From Corbicula japonica (taxonomy: Eukaryota; Mollusca; Bivalvia; Venerida; Cyrenidae): 64,000 bases of DNA. Where the stretch lies: the NCBI GenBank assembly GCA_038501625.1, contig JAZAYU010000005.1:13975484-14039483 (forward strand). Reading direction: 5' to 3'. A program made the position numbers and the translations under genes. Each line of letters opens with the position of its first letter. The stretch's first letter is position 1. Positions 12,168-22,900 of the stretch are shown in pieces. A model generated the notes under the pieces. That model searched no databases and was not told where the DNA came from. It saw nothing but the letters and a program-made list of their open reading frames with translations.

Positions 12168-12800
12168 ATAACGGCAAAATGCTGTTAAATGAAACTTTGC
12201 ACAAGTGTATGTTATTAATGTATCTTTATTTTACAGATGGTAAGACATATTAGAAAAGTAAAGAAAAATAGCGAGATCTAAAAATTCCCTCAACTTCTAT
12301 TTACATAAATTCACAAAAACTAAAGAACACAAAACATCATTTTAAATGCCCACATGAGTAATATGATGCTGACAACAATTTATTGTGTCCTCATGATTAA
12401 CGTATGTAAACTTTACGAGATATTAGTAAAAGTGTGTTTGACCTTCAATTTCCTGGTCGCGTAAACGGATGACAATCACTGATTTCTCTTTTAATAGTTG
12501 AACGTTTTTTACAAAGTACACAACATTTTCTTGTCAGTATCATTGCGCTCACGAGGGAATTTAAAGTTATGTTCTGCATCGCCTAGTTTTTGTGAATTTA
12601 TGTAAATAGAATTCAAGGAATTTTTATGTCTAGCTTTGTTTCTTTACTTTTCTATTTTGTCTTACTGTATGCAAAATAAAGATACATTAGTAACCTTCAT
12701 TTGTGGAAAGTTTCATTGAATGGCATCTTGTCATTACTGAGATTTGATGATTTTTATTTTATCGATGAATAGGATTGGGAGGAGTGTGGCGATGCCTTAA

Positions 12801-13708
12801 GTATCAATTATAAATTGATTTTTAAAATTTTGCTTTTCATCCTGCACCTCTAGAACAAATAATGAAATCATCTGATTGTCATGTTTGCTTTTACAAACTT
12901 GACTGCCATCAAAAGTAAATTAATTTGTGTAATAGTCTTAATCTGTTCCCTACACTGTCATTACCAAAGGTGTTGGATTAAATCAGTTAAGTCAGGGTAT
13001 CACATTGTTATATAAGAATCACAATTTACAACACTTGCATCAACAGTCAGAGGTGCTAATGCAATCAAAGGTGTCATATTTAAATAAACCAATAATATTT
13101 TATTAATGAATGACACAGGTTTTTGGTCAGAAATTTTTGTATTGATTCAAATGGGATTTCTTTTCACTAATTGGGAAAAATATATGTTTTGCCATTGGAA
13201 ACATCACCAAATATCGGCTATAAAATCTACCAAAAAGCCCAGATGTCGGACCATGTAAAAAACACAGCTTATGTTGCAACTGCATTGATATTACATTCTC
13301 TGCTAGTGTAGACCCAGTGACTTGTGTAGACTAAGGACATTGAAAGAGCATACTGACACATAAATGATGTTAATTGTAGTTTCTGATCGATGACATTGGA
13401 TGTGTGTACTACTTATTGTGTTCATATAAAACATTTTTACATTGTGATTTCATTATGTTTATGTTTTTGTTTAAATTACTGTCACAAAAAGAAATAATTA
13501 TGTTCTTTACTTTTGTTGCAATATTTTGTCAATTGTTTTCCCACTTTTTCAGTCATGATGGTTTTAAACCAATATCCAAAAAAGCACATGTTGCTTTGTA
13601 CTAAATGCCCAATCAATGAAGCAACTTGTTAAAAAATATTTTGTAAAATAATTTATAAAACATCATAAACTGACTTAGAACATACTTACACAATGATAAT
13701 AAAGTCTG
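12801..13708. other. Body of second-level element, no gene seen
   Basis: AT-rich DNA between the TTAA element and the hAT-like element, belonging to the 9768-16792 element. Frames here have no recognisable domain. Confidence 0.45.
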
Positions 13709-15154
13709 CAGGGTTTCCCCCAGGCCATTTTCGCTTGTCGCATGCGACAAGCCATAATTTCAGGACCCAATTTGCGACATGCCATAATTTGTCCGCCATG
13801 CCTTATCTCCCGCAGCGACTTGTGTACCTGTTGATTGCATTATCAGTATGAAAACTCTTCTTAATAAACAAGAGACTGATCGCGCCGATAATTGACAGTG
13901 TCATTAGCTTTGCGAGTTAACCAATCAGTAACAAGAACTGATGGATAACGCATGTCGGCTCCGCCCACATGTTGGCGGCAGTTGATTATGACCGCATGTG
14001 ATATAAATCGTAGCCGAATTACTATTCGTCCGCGTTGTCAGTAATCAGAACAAAACTTTATAAAAATGACTCACTTCTGCCATCTGATCATTTCGAGCAA
14101 AGAAGGAAGGAACTAAAGCATCCCCTTTTTGATAATATCCACGGAAAATATAACTTTCTGACATCTTGATTATTCCGTAACATAGCCTCTAATGAAATTC
14201 AACAACAGCAACAAAGCCATTTTCATTTCGAGTAAATCGAAAACAAAATAACCTAGACGCTGGCATCGTTTTCAGAACATCGTCGGTTTGATCATATAAC
14301 ATCCGCAGAACAAAAGAGAAACACTTGAAACACATTTTTAATCCAACATACGCTGTAACATCCAGCTAACATTCAATATTGTCATATGCCGCAGCGAAAG
14401 TTTACACAAATGACGTCATACAGTAGATCGACTTCAGAAGCCGTTTATGTATATAATTTTTCTTTCTAGACATAGCGCGGTTAAAATGATCGATTTCATT
14501 ACATGTTTTGCAAACGGGACAATGGTACGATAATTTTTTTGTTGGGCTTATGTATCAGAGAAAGCATGGCGCATCAAGTTTATGTAAATTATAGAAGTTT
14601 TTTCGGCGTTAGCTGTCTAAGCTCACTTTTGACCTAATTTTTCGACGAATGAAATGTTGTAAATAATACTCGTATGCTATTATTATGCAGCGGGAAAATG
14701 AAATAAACTATTTCGATTGGTAGCTTTTTACACCAGAGAGGCATCCAGCAGGGTGGAGAGGTATCTAGTGGGATTTTTATTATTATGCAGCAGGAAAATC
14801 AAATAGATTATTTCGATTGGTTTTTAGAGGGTGTAGTTTACGATTACCGTAACGATTTTTATATTTGGTGTCAGTATTTACCTGACACTTACATGTTCGA
14901 GAATTTTCGTTTATAAAAGCGATAATTGTATTGGAGAAAAAATATTTACGATTTAAATAACCAGTTAAGCCAATATTGATGGCTTAAATACAATTTTATA
15001 TGGAATATTCTTGGGTGTCAGGTAAAAATTTGCGTATATTGCGTACAATATAAAGTGTAAAACGAAAGAAAAGTGCATATGTTTCTAGTCCTTACTGGTT
15101 CCTTTCTAGTTCCTTTGATACTGATTGTTAATTTCAAGGGCGAAAGTCAATATC

Positions 15155-15226
15155 TCTATAGTGTAGTGGCTAACTCTCTCGCCTCGCAAGCGGAGGGCCC
15201 CGGGTTCAATACTCAGGAGGAACACT
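15155..15226 (+). repeat. tRNA-derived pseudogene or SINE head
   Basis: Contains TAGTGTAGTGGCTAACTC (box A-like) and GGGTTCAATACTC (box B-like), with a plausible anticodon loop CTCGCAA. The acceptor stem does not pair and no CAAA tail follows, so it is a decayed tRNA-like sequence, not a working tRNA gene. Confidence 0.55.
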
Positions 15227-15399
15227 CTTTTACGTAAAAGTTAATTTACGTAAAAGTTGGTAGATTTCGCTCTTGCAACAAGCCGTTATTATTCATATTT
15301 ATCAATTTTCAAAGACATTTATTCATCTTGAGTTCTAACTCTACAAGAGGTATTTTATTGAAACTGAATAACTGTAGATCAAGGCTTAATGTAAGGCAT

Positions 15400-15690
15400 T
15401 GCTTCTGGTTTAAACCCCTGTGGCAATTTTATTTGCCATTGACTGTTCCAAGGCGGTAACCCCTCAGGTTCTCATTTTTGTTAATTCTTTGTGGTGTCCT
15501 TTTTGAAACTGAACATTTTCTTAACCATGCTCTCTCTCGCTCTTCTTCTGACTGTGTGGGGAGGCTGTTTTTTCTGAATGTGGCAATTCCTGATATGCAT
15601 ATTTCACTTTTTAATCGACTTATTATCACCGTATGAAATTGTTGCAACAGCTTCAACATTTTTTTGAAAGACATTTTCAATAAATTTATG
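15400..15690 (-). repeat. Dispersed repeat segment shared with 54785-54985
   Basis: GGTTTAAACCCC, TGACTGTTCCAAGGCG, CTCTTCTTCTGACTG and GCAATTCCTGATATGCAT recur in reverse orientation at 54785-54985. The open frame across it is a shadow of this repeat. Identity is unknown. Confidence 0.6.
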
Positions 15691-15699
15691 AGTTGTCAT

Positions 15700-16649
15700 G
15701 ATTCGGTCGCTTCAACAGCTATAACAAGTAAAATAAAATAACTAAACTGTGTCTGCCACGCCTCTCTATATTTCTTTCTTTCATATATACATGTATATAT
15801 AAATCTTTTCCATCAACGCCGTCTATCTTTTTTAAAGATATTTCTTGTTTAATATAAAAAGCGCGAGTTATTATTCGCGTTCCTATTGTTCTTTAATTGA
15901 CAAGGCATGGCGCATCATTTCGCACGGGTAGGTATAATTAGTAAATTATACGAGTTTTAATTGCAATCAAAAAAGCGAAAGGTGATACTCGCGGTCCGTT
16001 TGTACTGTATTTGAGAAGAAACGGTGATTACGGAAAAAGAGCGCGGTTCGTGCAAGTTTTGCAGATCTTGATAAAAGGGAGGTAATAAAAAGTGCAACTG
16101 TGGAGTTTCCAACTTCAATAAATGTTTTATTGAAAAAAAAATGCTTTTAGTTTTCCTGAAACATCTTTATATAATTACAAATAAGCACATTATATTGTAA
16201 TTTCAATTTATTTTACTTTTTGTGTTCATAAATATTTCTAATTGATATTAGATCTAATTATAAATGATCGGATCTGAGGAATTTCAGCCGTTGTAATATA
16301 ATTTGGATTTGTGTTTCAATTTAAAAAAGCATAAAAATTGTTAGTTTAAGAATTTAATTTACGACTTTTGAATCTTTGTTATAAATCTTTTAACCTACAG
16401 CAGCCACAGAACAGTGTGTGTGAATACACATTTATTATTAACATGTGTGTCATTTAAAAGGCTTTAAATGAATAAAGCCACTTAAGAATAAAAACAAAAC
16501 TTATTTTTTTTCATTTATTTATTTAAATGAAAAGCAAAAATGATATATACATAAGACTGAAAATGAAACACCGCGTTGCAGCGCGCGAAAAAATGGATAA
16601 AATCAGTCTATGCTGCGACGACCCTTCCTGAAATCCTGGGGGAAACCCT
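15700..16649. other. Interior of hAT-like element, no gene seen
   Basis: AT-rich, with a (TA)n-like stretch at about 15786-15802. No transposase domain was recognised. Confidence 0.4.
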
Positions 16650-17448
16650 GCAGTCTATATAAATAAAATAAAAATGTGGCCTATTTTTGTGGCCTATTTG
16701 ACTTTTTTCAAAATCAAGTGTGGCCCATTTGACTTTTTCGTGGCCTATTCGACTTGTGGCCTATATGACTTGTGGCCTATTTGACTGTAATCCGCAGAGA
16801 GGACCTAGAGGCTGAAGACCAAGTACAGCTTGTTGGGGAAATGCGCTTGCGCCGAATACAGAGAAAATCAGTGAGGACGACTCAATCAAGGATATTTGCG
16901 GCCTGGGAAAGGTATAATTTTGTAGTTATATCAACACGTTCACTTTGGTTAATTTTTGTTTTACAAATATAAAAGTCAATAAATAATAATATTATTACAT
17001 GATAATATAAATACTAAAATAATAATATTATTAATAATTATAAGCAGAAGAATAAAATAAAGGCTACATTTACAACTACATAATGTTTTTTTTACTATTT
17101 CACCTATCGTAAAGATGAAGTGTCGACCACCGGTTTGCTCAAACTGATGTCCGGAATATACAGACCACGACTAGAAAAGAAATTTGCTTCTGTTGCTGAC
17201 CAGTAGACGCTTCGAAGATCAGATACAGTCATTCGAGAGTCATGCTGATATTTACATGTTACGTTCAATGCATATGTATGAGATACAGTCATGCACATAA
17301 TGACATATACATATGTATTTTTATATTGATTAAAATCGATACAGCTTATGACATTCTTGTTTTATTTACAACAATTCCTCGTAAAAACACTTGGTATAAT
17401 AGATCTAGTAATGAAATAACATAATAGAAAACAACAAAAGTTTTTAAA

Positions 17449-17567
17449 AAGTGAGGCCGTTTAGAGGCCGTTCTAACCAATATTTTTTGAAAGAGAGGCC
17501 GTTTTAACCAAAATGAGGCCGTTTTAACTTGAGGCCGTTTTTACGAGAGGCCGTTTTGACTGTAATC
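17449..17567. repeat. Right TIR of outer MULE
   Basis: Copies of GAGGCCGTTTTAACC, complementary to the left array, ending GACTGTAATC just before the duplication ACTTATTTT. Confidence 0.85.
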
Positions 17568-17576
17568 ACTTATTTT

Positions 17577-17724
17577 TACACCCACATACATGGGACCACT
17601 GGAGAATGTTACACTGCAAAATCATACATATAGCCAATATAAAGAAACTGTTACCTTTAAATTCATGTAAAAAGTCTTCTTCAAATGGCACTATCTCATT
17701 CCGTACATAAAAGCGTTTGATCAT
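17577..17724. other. Spacer between the MULE and the next TIR element
   Basis: Short unique-looking sequence; no feature recognised. Confidence 0.4.
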
Positions 17725-17742
17725 ATTTCGGATGACGCGCGC

Positions 17743-17769
17743 AATGTATAAAACACAGTTTTATACATT
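17743..17769. repeat. 27-bp palindrome between 12-bp direct repeats
   Basis: AATGTATAAAAC...GTTTTATACATT sits between two copies of GATGACGCGCGC (17731-17742 and 17770-17781). The right TIR of the same element lacks it, so this is a small insertion or a repair footprint. Confidence 0.6.
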
Positions 17770-17827
17770 GATGACGCGCGCGGATAAAACGCTTGTGGGT
17801 AAAACCCTGACCAGACCCAGACCCAGA

Positions 17828-18897
17828 CGGTATCGGGACATTCCGGACCATGACCATTACGGACTAGACATAACGGACCAGATTTTAGGACATGACCGAC
17901 CACCAAAAAAGACATAACGGACCAGATTTATAGACATTACGGACCATTTAAAAGACATAACGGACCATCTATAAGACATAACGGACCAGATATATACATA
18001 CTACGAACCATCGTTAGATTGACAAATAATATAAAACGTACAGCTAAAAACATTATGTACAGAATTGTAGACAGTACAGACCATCTTCAGATTAATATAA
18101 AATATGAATTATGAAAACATAACGGACCATTTAAAGATTCATGTAACGAAAGACTTTTCTTATATAAAGATTAATTTTGTTTAAATTGATTTTAATGTTT
18201 CGAGTAGTTTATATCACAATCAATTTATGAAACTTTTTTTTGTAATTTATTAACACCGTATAACTAACCACACATTGTTTTTGGCGATTACGCTTGTTAT
18301 AATTAGCACACCTGTCAATTTTCTCTCAAATAACTGTGAACAATTCCCGTGAAATTCAATATAGAACAATAGCTGACGGTCAATTATGTAATCACCCCTG
18401 TGAAATTCCATAAGGTGTTAGTAACCCAAGTGCACATTTTTGTTCAACTTGTTTAATTTTAAAATTGTTTTAAAAAAGGAATTAATATAATGGATGAAAG
18501 AAAAACAACTACAAATAGTTTCATATTTATTTAGCACATTTATGAACAAGGACATCAACCATAAAGCACATTTACCTCACAATAAAACATTTAACAAAAC
18601 ACACAAATTTAACAATTCATAGCACACACAAATAGCTGTATTTTAACGACTCACACATTTGCAAATACAAACAAGTACATGTACAATATATAGCACACAA
18701 TAACATATTAAACAATAAATTTTAAAACTGGTAATTTTGATTGCAAAAATGCGTTAACTAATTCTAATTATGACCCTTAAATTATCGCCATTATATATGA
18801 TCAAAGATATTTTACTAAATACCGTTAAAGACTTAATTGGCAATTATAAAAGTGTGAAAACCCTGCATGGTTGGCAATAATTTTGAGTACTTTGAGT
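17828..18897. mobile_element. Insertion with AGACATAACGGACCA words and 8-bp duplication
   Basis: Bounded by ACCCAGAC at 17820-17827 and 18898-18905. It starts GGTATCGGGACATTCCGG. The first 300 bp hold an array of AGACATAACGGACCAT variants (about 17840-18000, another at 18117). No inverse array is seen at the right end, so one end may be lost or the element may be asymmetrical. Its start GGTATC recalls the GGTATC start of the element at 9768. Confidence 0.65.
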
Positions 18898-19929
18898 ACC
18901 CAGACCAGACCCCGGAAACTAACGATTAGGAACGGAAATCTTCGCTCGTTTTCGACAATTGTCTAAAAATCACGGTGACGATATTATAAGAGATATAACT
19001 TTTTCTATTTTGTGGGAAATTCAAGAAATATGTTCAGGAAAAATTATGCATTCTAGAATATGTGGGCGCATAAGACTTTTTTTATCTAATTGAGATTTGC
19101 CTTAAAGGGTGTTTAAGCAAAATTCCATTATTTAAAAGGCACGAACTATTGTCAATAATTTGTCATTCAGTTCTGGGATTGTATTTATTTTATAATAGAT
19201 TAGGTGCGAAATTTAATTCTACGAAATTCTTATTTATAAGTCACAATAAAAAATTACTGAAAATTATAGAAATTACGATTATTGTTGTTAGTATTGTGTA
19301 TTTACTGATTTAAGCTGTGCAAACTTTGCTAAGTCACTGCTTAGCACTTATGAAGCGAAACACGATTATTATGTCGTCTTGTCTTTAAATGGTTAGAAAA
19401 TCATTGTCTTATTTGATAAATTTTTCAAAATCTTTTCATTTTCATAACTAGTGATGAAAGTATTTGGCGAAAATTGCAACAAACAGAATATTGATCAGAG
19501 CTTTCTCATATATACCCGGAGTTTTGTCGGGCAAATTATGATTAGGGAAATTGTAAGCAGTCAGTGTTCAGTTAATTCTATTTTTTTTTTTCATATGTCT
19601 GGCAGTGAAAAGAATTAAGATTATGAAATAATTTAAAGCTTCAAAAACACGAACCGCTAATTAGCAGACATGTCGTTATTGTTTTATAATGTATGGTCGG
19701 AAACGAGCGAAGATTTCCGTACCTAATCGTTAGTTTCCGGGGTATGGTCTGGGTCTGGGTCTGGTCAGGGTTTTACCCACAACCGTTTTATCCGCGCGCG
19801 TCATCCGAAATACTACTCATCTTTGGAAATATGTCGGAAACGCTATTTCTCGATACTTCAGGGACACAATACGTGAGGGTGGAACGCCTACTTTAAATGC
19901 TCCGCCCATTTGCTCCGCCTTGTTCCAAT

Positions 19930-22900
19930 TAGTTACAGGACTGCATTTAACCAATGCGACCCTCAGGTATTGGGCATTAGAAATACCAACTATATGCGCT
20001 GAACATAGAATTACGTGATTGTTGTTCATATATTCATACAAAATTACATGAATTAGATCCTTTCATGTGATCTCTCATAATAATTCCAGAGAAATCGCAA
20101 AGCAGTAAGGAACACATTCAATATAAAGACGGTTATATATCGTTGACCCTCAAGCGTTGTACCCTTTGCAAATGGATTCTTCGACAGTGTTTTAGTTTAC
20201 AGAACATATTAACATTTAGTGACATGAAACACTCTGCTTATACACAAAAATTGCTCTTTACTGCGCGCGAAATGGCTCTGTAATGCACTTTACAATTACC
20301 GCGACCCTCAAGTGTTGTGCTTTAGACATAACCGATACATGCACTGTGTATAAAAGCGAATGGTTTTTAATATAATAATACAATAACTCATTCATGAAAT
20401 ATATGTTTTTTCTTATTGGTGTCTCGCCATTGTTAAAGACTGATCTCATGACAGTCGCACTTAGCAGTTAGCATAAGAAACATCATTTGTGAGTAACCCT
20501 CAAGTGTTGCACCCATATGAATTGCAATCTTCTCCAAAATGTCTCAGTAGGCAGCAGCTAACTTTTAATCTCTTGACTAACTAAAGTTCTAACAACTTGT
20601 TACTTAACAACAATTCGTTTAAGTTAATGAAGAAAAAACAATCCGTATCTCTTCTCTTTTTCGCGACCCTCAGGTGTTGGGGTTTAGAAATGCTCAAAAT
20701 ACGTGATGTAAATAGAATAAAGTGATTGGTTTTAATGTATTAGGTAAACGAAACATGAATCAGATATTTTTCTTACGATTCTCAACATAATAATAGAGAA
20801 ATCGCATGACAGCAACAACCAGCATTTGTTATAAGGTACATACGTTATTATTGACCCTCAAGTATTGTACCCATTACAAATGTACGCTTGAACAATATGT
20901 TTAAGTTTACAAAACCTAACATTAAGTGACTTTAAATCCTATGCTTATAACAACTTTCTACACACACAAACTCTCCTTCGTGTAAGAATTGGCTCTAAAA
21001 CGCACTTTACGATGTTCGCGACCCTCAGGTATTGGACATTCGAAATACCAACTATGTGCGCTGTACATAGAATTAAGTGGTTAGTTTTCATTTATTCATA
21101 CAAAATATCCGAATCACATCCTTTTCCAAGGTTTCGGATTACAATTTAAGAGAAATCGGAAAGCAGTAAGAAAACCATCCGAAACAAAGAACGTTATTTA
21201 TTGCTGACCCTCAAACGTTGTTCCCTTTGCAAATGGTTTCTTCAACAATGTTCGAGTTTACAGAACTTAACATTAATTTTCAGGACACACTCTGCTTATA
21301 ACAACTAACTACATGAACATAAGTCTCTTTCTTGCACAAGAGGGCTGTAAAATGCACTTTACGATGTTCGCGACCCTCAGGTATTGGGCGTTAGAAATTC
21401 CAACTTTATGTGCTGAACATAGAATTAAGTGATTGTTCTTCATATATTCATACAAAATTACATGAATTAGATCCTTTCATGTGATCTCTCATAACAATTC
21501 AAGAGAAATCGCAAAGCAGTAAAGAACACATTCAAAATAAAGACGGTTATATATCGTTGACTCTCAAGCGTTGTACCCTTTGCAAATGGATTCTTCGACA
21601 GTGTTTTAGTTTACAGAACATATTAACATTAAGTGACATGAAACACTCTGCTTATACACAAAAATTGCTCTTTATTGCACGCGAAATGGCTCTGTAATGC
21701 ACTTTACAATTACCGCGACCCTCAAGTGTTGTGCTTTAGACATAACCGATACATGCACTGTGTATAAAAGCGAATGGTTTTTAATATAATAATACAATAA
21801 CTCATTCATGAAATATATGTTTTTTCTTATTGGTGTCTCGCCATTGTTAAAGACTGATCTCATGACAGTCGCACTTAGCAGTTAGCATAAGAAACATCAT
21901 TTGTGAGTAACCCTCAAGTGTTGCACCCATATGAATTGCAATCTTCTCCAAAATGTCTCAGTAGGCAGCAGCTAACTTTTAATCTCTTGACTAACTAAAG
22001 TTCTAACAACTTGTTACTTAACAACAATTCGTTTAAGTTAATGAAGAAAAAACAATCCGTATCTCTTCTCTTTTTCGCGACCCTCAGGTGTTGGGGTTTA
22101 GAAATGCTCAAAATACGTGATGTAAATAGAATAAAGTGATTGGTTTTAATGTATTAGGTAAACGAAACATGAATCAGATATTTTTCTTACGATTCTCAAC
22201 ATAATAATAGAGAAATCGCATGACAGCAACAACCAGCATTTGTTATAAGGTACATACGTTATTATTGACCCTCAAGTATTGTACCCATTACAAATGTACG
22301 CTTGAACAATATGTTTAAGTTTACAAAACCTAACATTAAGTGACTTTAAATCCTATGCTTATAACAACTTTCTACACACACAAACTCTCCTTCGTGTAAG
22401 AATTGGCTCTAAAACGCACTTTACGATGTTCGCGACCCTCAGGTATTGGACATTCGAAATACCAACTATGTGCGCTGTACATAGAATTAAGTGGTTAGTT
22501 TTCATTTATTCATACAAAATATCCGAATCACATCCTTTTCCAAGGTTTCGGATAACAATTTAAGAGAAATCGGAAAGCAGTAAGAAAACCATCCGAAACA
22601 AAGAACGTTATTTATTGCTGACCCTCAAACGTTGTACCCTTTGCAAATGGATTCTTCAACAATGTTCGAGTTTACAGAACTTAACATTAATTTTCAGGAC
22701 ACACTCTGCTTATAACAACTAACTACATGAACATAAGTCTCTTTCTTGCACAAGAGGGCTGTAAAATGCACTTTACGATGTTCGCGACCCTCAGGTATTG
22801 GGCATTAGAAATACCAACTATATGCGCTGAACATAGAATTACGTGATTGTTGTTCATATATTCATACAAAATTACATGAATTAGATCCTTTCATGTGATC

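Larger units (their letters stand above)
10638..12796. mobile_element. TTAA-flanked long palindromic element (Kolobok-like?), split by another
   Basis: TTAA lies on both sides (10634-10637, 12797-12800). Termini are GGGCCTCCCACACTCC and, inverted, GGCATCGCCACACTCC. Once the inner insertion at 10704-12167 is removed, the left arm (10638-10703 plus 12174-12350) pairs with 12560-12796 over about 240 bp, leaving a loop of about 200 bp. TTAA targets with GG termini suggest Kolobok rather than piggyBac; this is inference. Confidence 0.72.
13709..16650. mobile_element. hAT-like non-autonomous element
   Basis: Ends CAGGGTTTCCCCCAGG and CCTGGGGGAAACCCTG are inverse and of the CAGGG...CCCTG form typical of hAT transposons. 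AGTCT occurs just outside GCAGGG...CCCTGC on both sides, a possible 5-bp remnant of a longer duplication. Subterminal words GCGACAAGCCATAATTT and GCGACATGCCATAATTT lie at the left. The right 35 bp closely match the right end of the degraded hAT at about 55,650-55,682. No transposase is left inside. Confidence 0.72.
9768..16792. mobile_element. Second-level TIR element inserted in the MULE coding exon
   Basis: TIRs at about 9768-9960 and 16676-16792 are tandem arrays of AAGTCAAATAGGCCACA and its complement. The right end read inward is GATTACAGTCAAATAGGCC, the same leader as the outer MULE, so the two are probably related. Flanks TGCACAGAG (9759-9767) and CGCAGAGAG (16793-16801) agree at 7 of 9 bases, an eroded 9-bp duplication. 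After removing its own insertions the body is about 1.9 kb of AT-rich DNA with no recognisable transposase, so it is non-autonomous. Confidence 0.8.
7552..17206 (+). pseudogene. FLYWCH zinc finger / MULE transposase pseudogene
   Basis: Exons: 7552-7684, 7861-8019, 8139-8318, 8458-8597, 8734-8868, 9020-9175, about 9313-9544, 9693-9767 continuing at about 16793-16911, and a last exon about 17110-17206 ending in TAG. Exons 1-2 give a FLYWCH finger (SDGYSYVVK, TTWRCTVCNKRLECSAVV, then H-x-H in KHVHPP). The DDE triad is visible: YIDGTFQ, VADFEAAIW and NNDVEGWH, plus GCFFHWVQASFRKVQ. Lesions: TAA in frame at 8247-8249; TGA at 8743-8745 where an arginine codon is expected; exon 4 is out of phase with exon 3; exon 8 is split by a 7-kb insertion; the last acceptor reads TTTCAC instead of TTTCAG. 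The first exon with a start codon is not identified. It is dead, but the family is clear. Confidence 0.85.
7027..17567 (+). mobile_element. Outer Mutator-like transposon (MULE) with nested insertions
   Basis: Bounded by identical 9-bp duplications ACTTATTTT. TIRs at about 7027-7200 and 17449-17567 are made of tandem copies of TTAAAACGGCCTCA and its complement TGAGGCCGTTTTAA. The right terminus read inward is GATTACAGTCAAAACGGCC and the left is GGGTGCTGGTTAAAACGG. It carries a FLYWCH/MULE transposase pseudogene in rightward orientation. About 7 kb of its length is a later insertion at 9768-16792; without it the element is about 3.5 kb. Confidence 0.85.
17725..19811. mobile_element. TIR element with ~110-bp ends, left TIR interrupted
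   Basis: Both ends read inward as ATTTCGGATGACGCGCGC, then GGATAAAACG, GTGGGTAAAACCCTGACC, AGACCCAGACCCAGAC, CCCCGGAAACTAACGATTAGG and AATCTTCGCTCG. On the left this series is broken at 17828 and resumes at 18898. Without that insertion the element is about 1.0 kb. No transposase was seen. The superfamily and its own target duplication are unresolved. Confidence 0.75.

Noticed and set aside
15429..15680. 83-residue minus-strand frame
   Set aside because: It lies in a dispersed repeat whose other copy (54785-54985) does not keep the frame.
17104..17298. Minus-strand frame
   Set aside because: The plus strand here encodes the last exon of the MULE transposase, which explains the coding-like composition.
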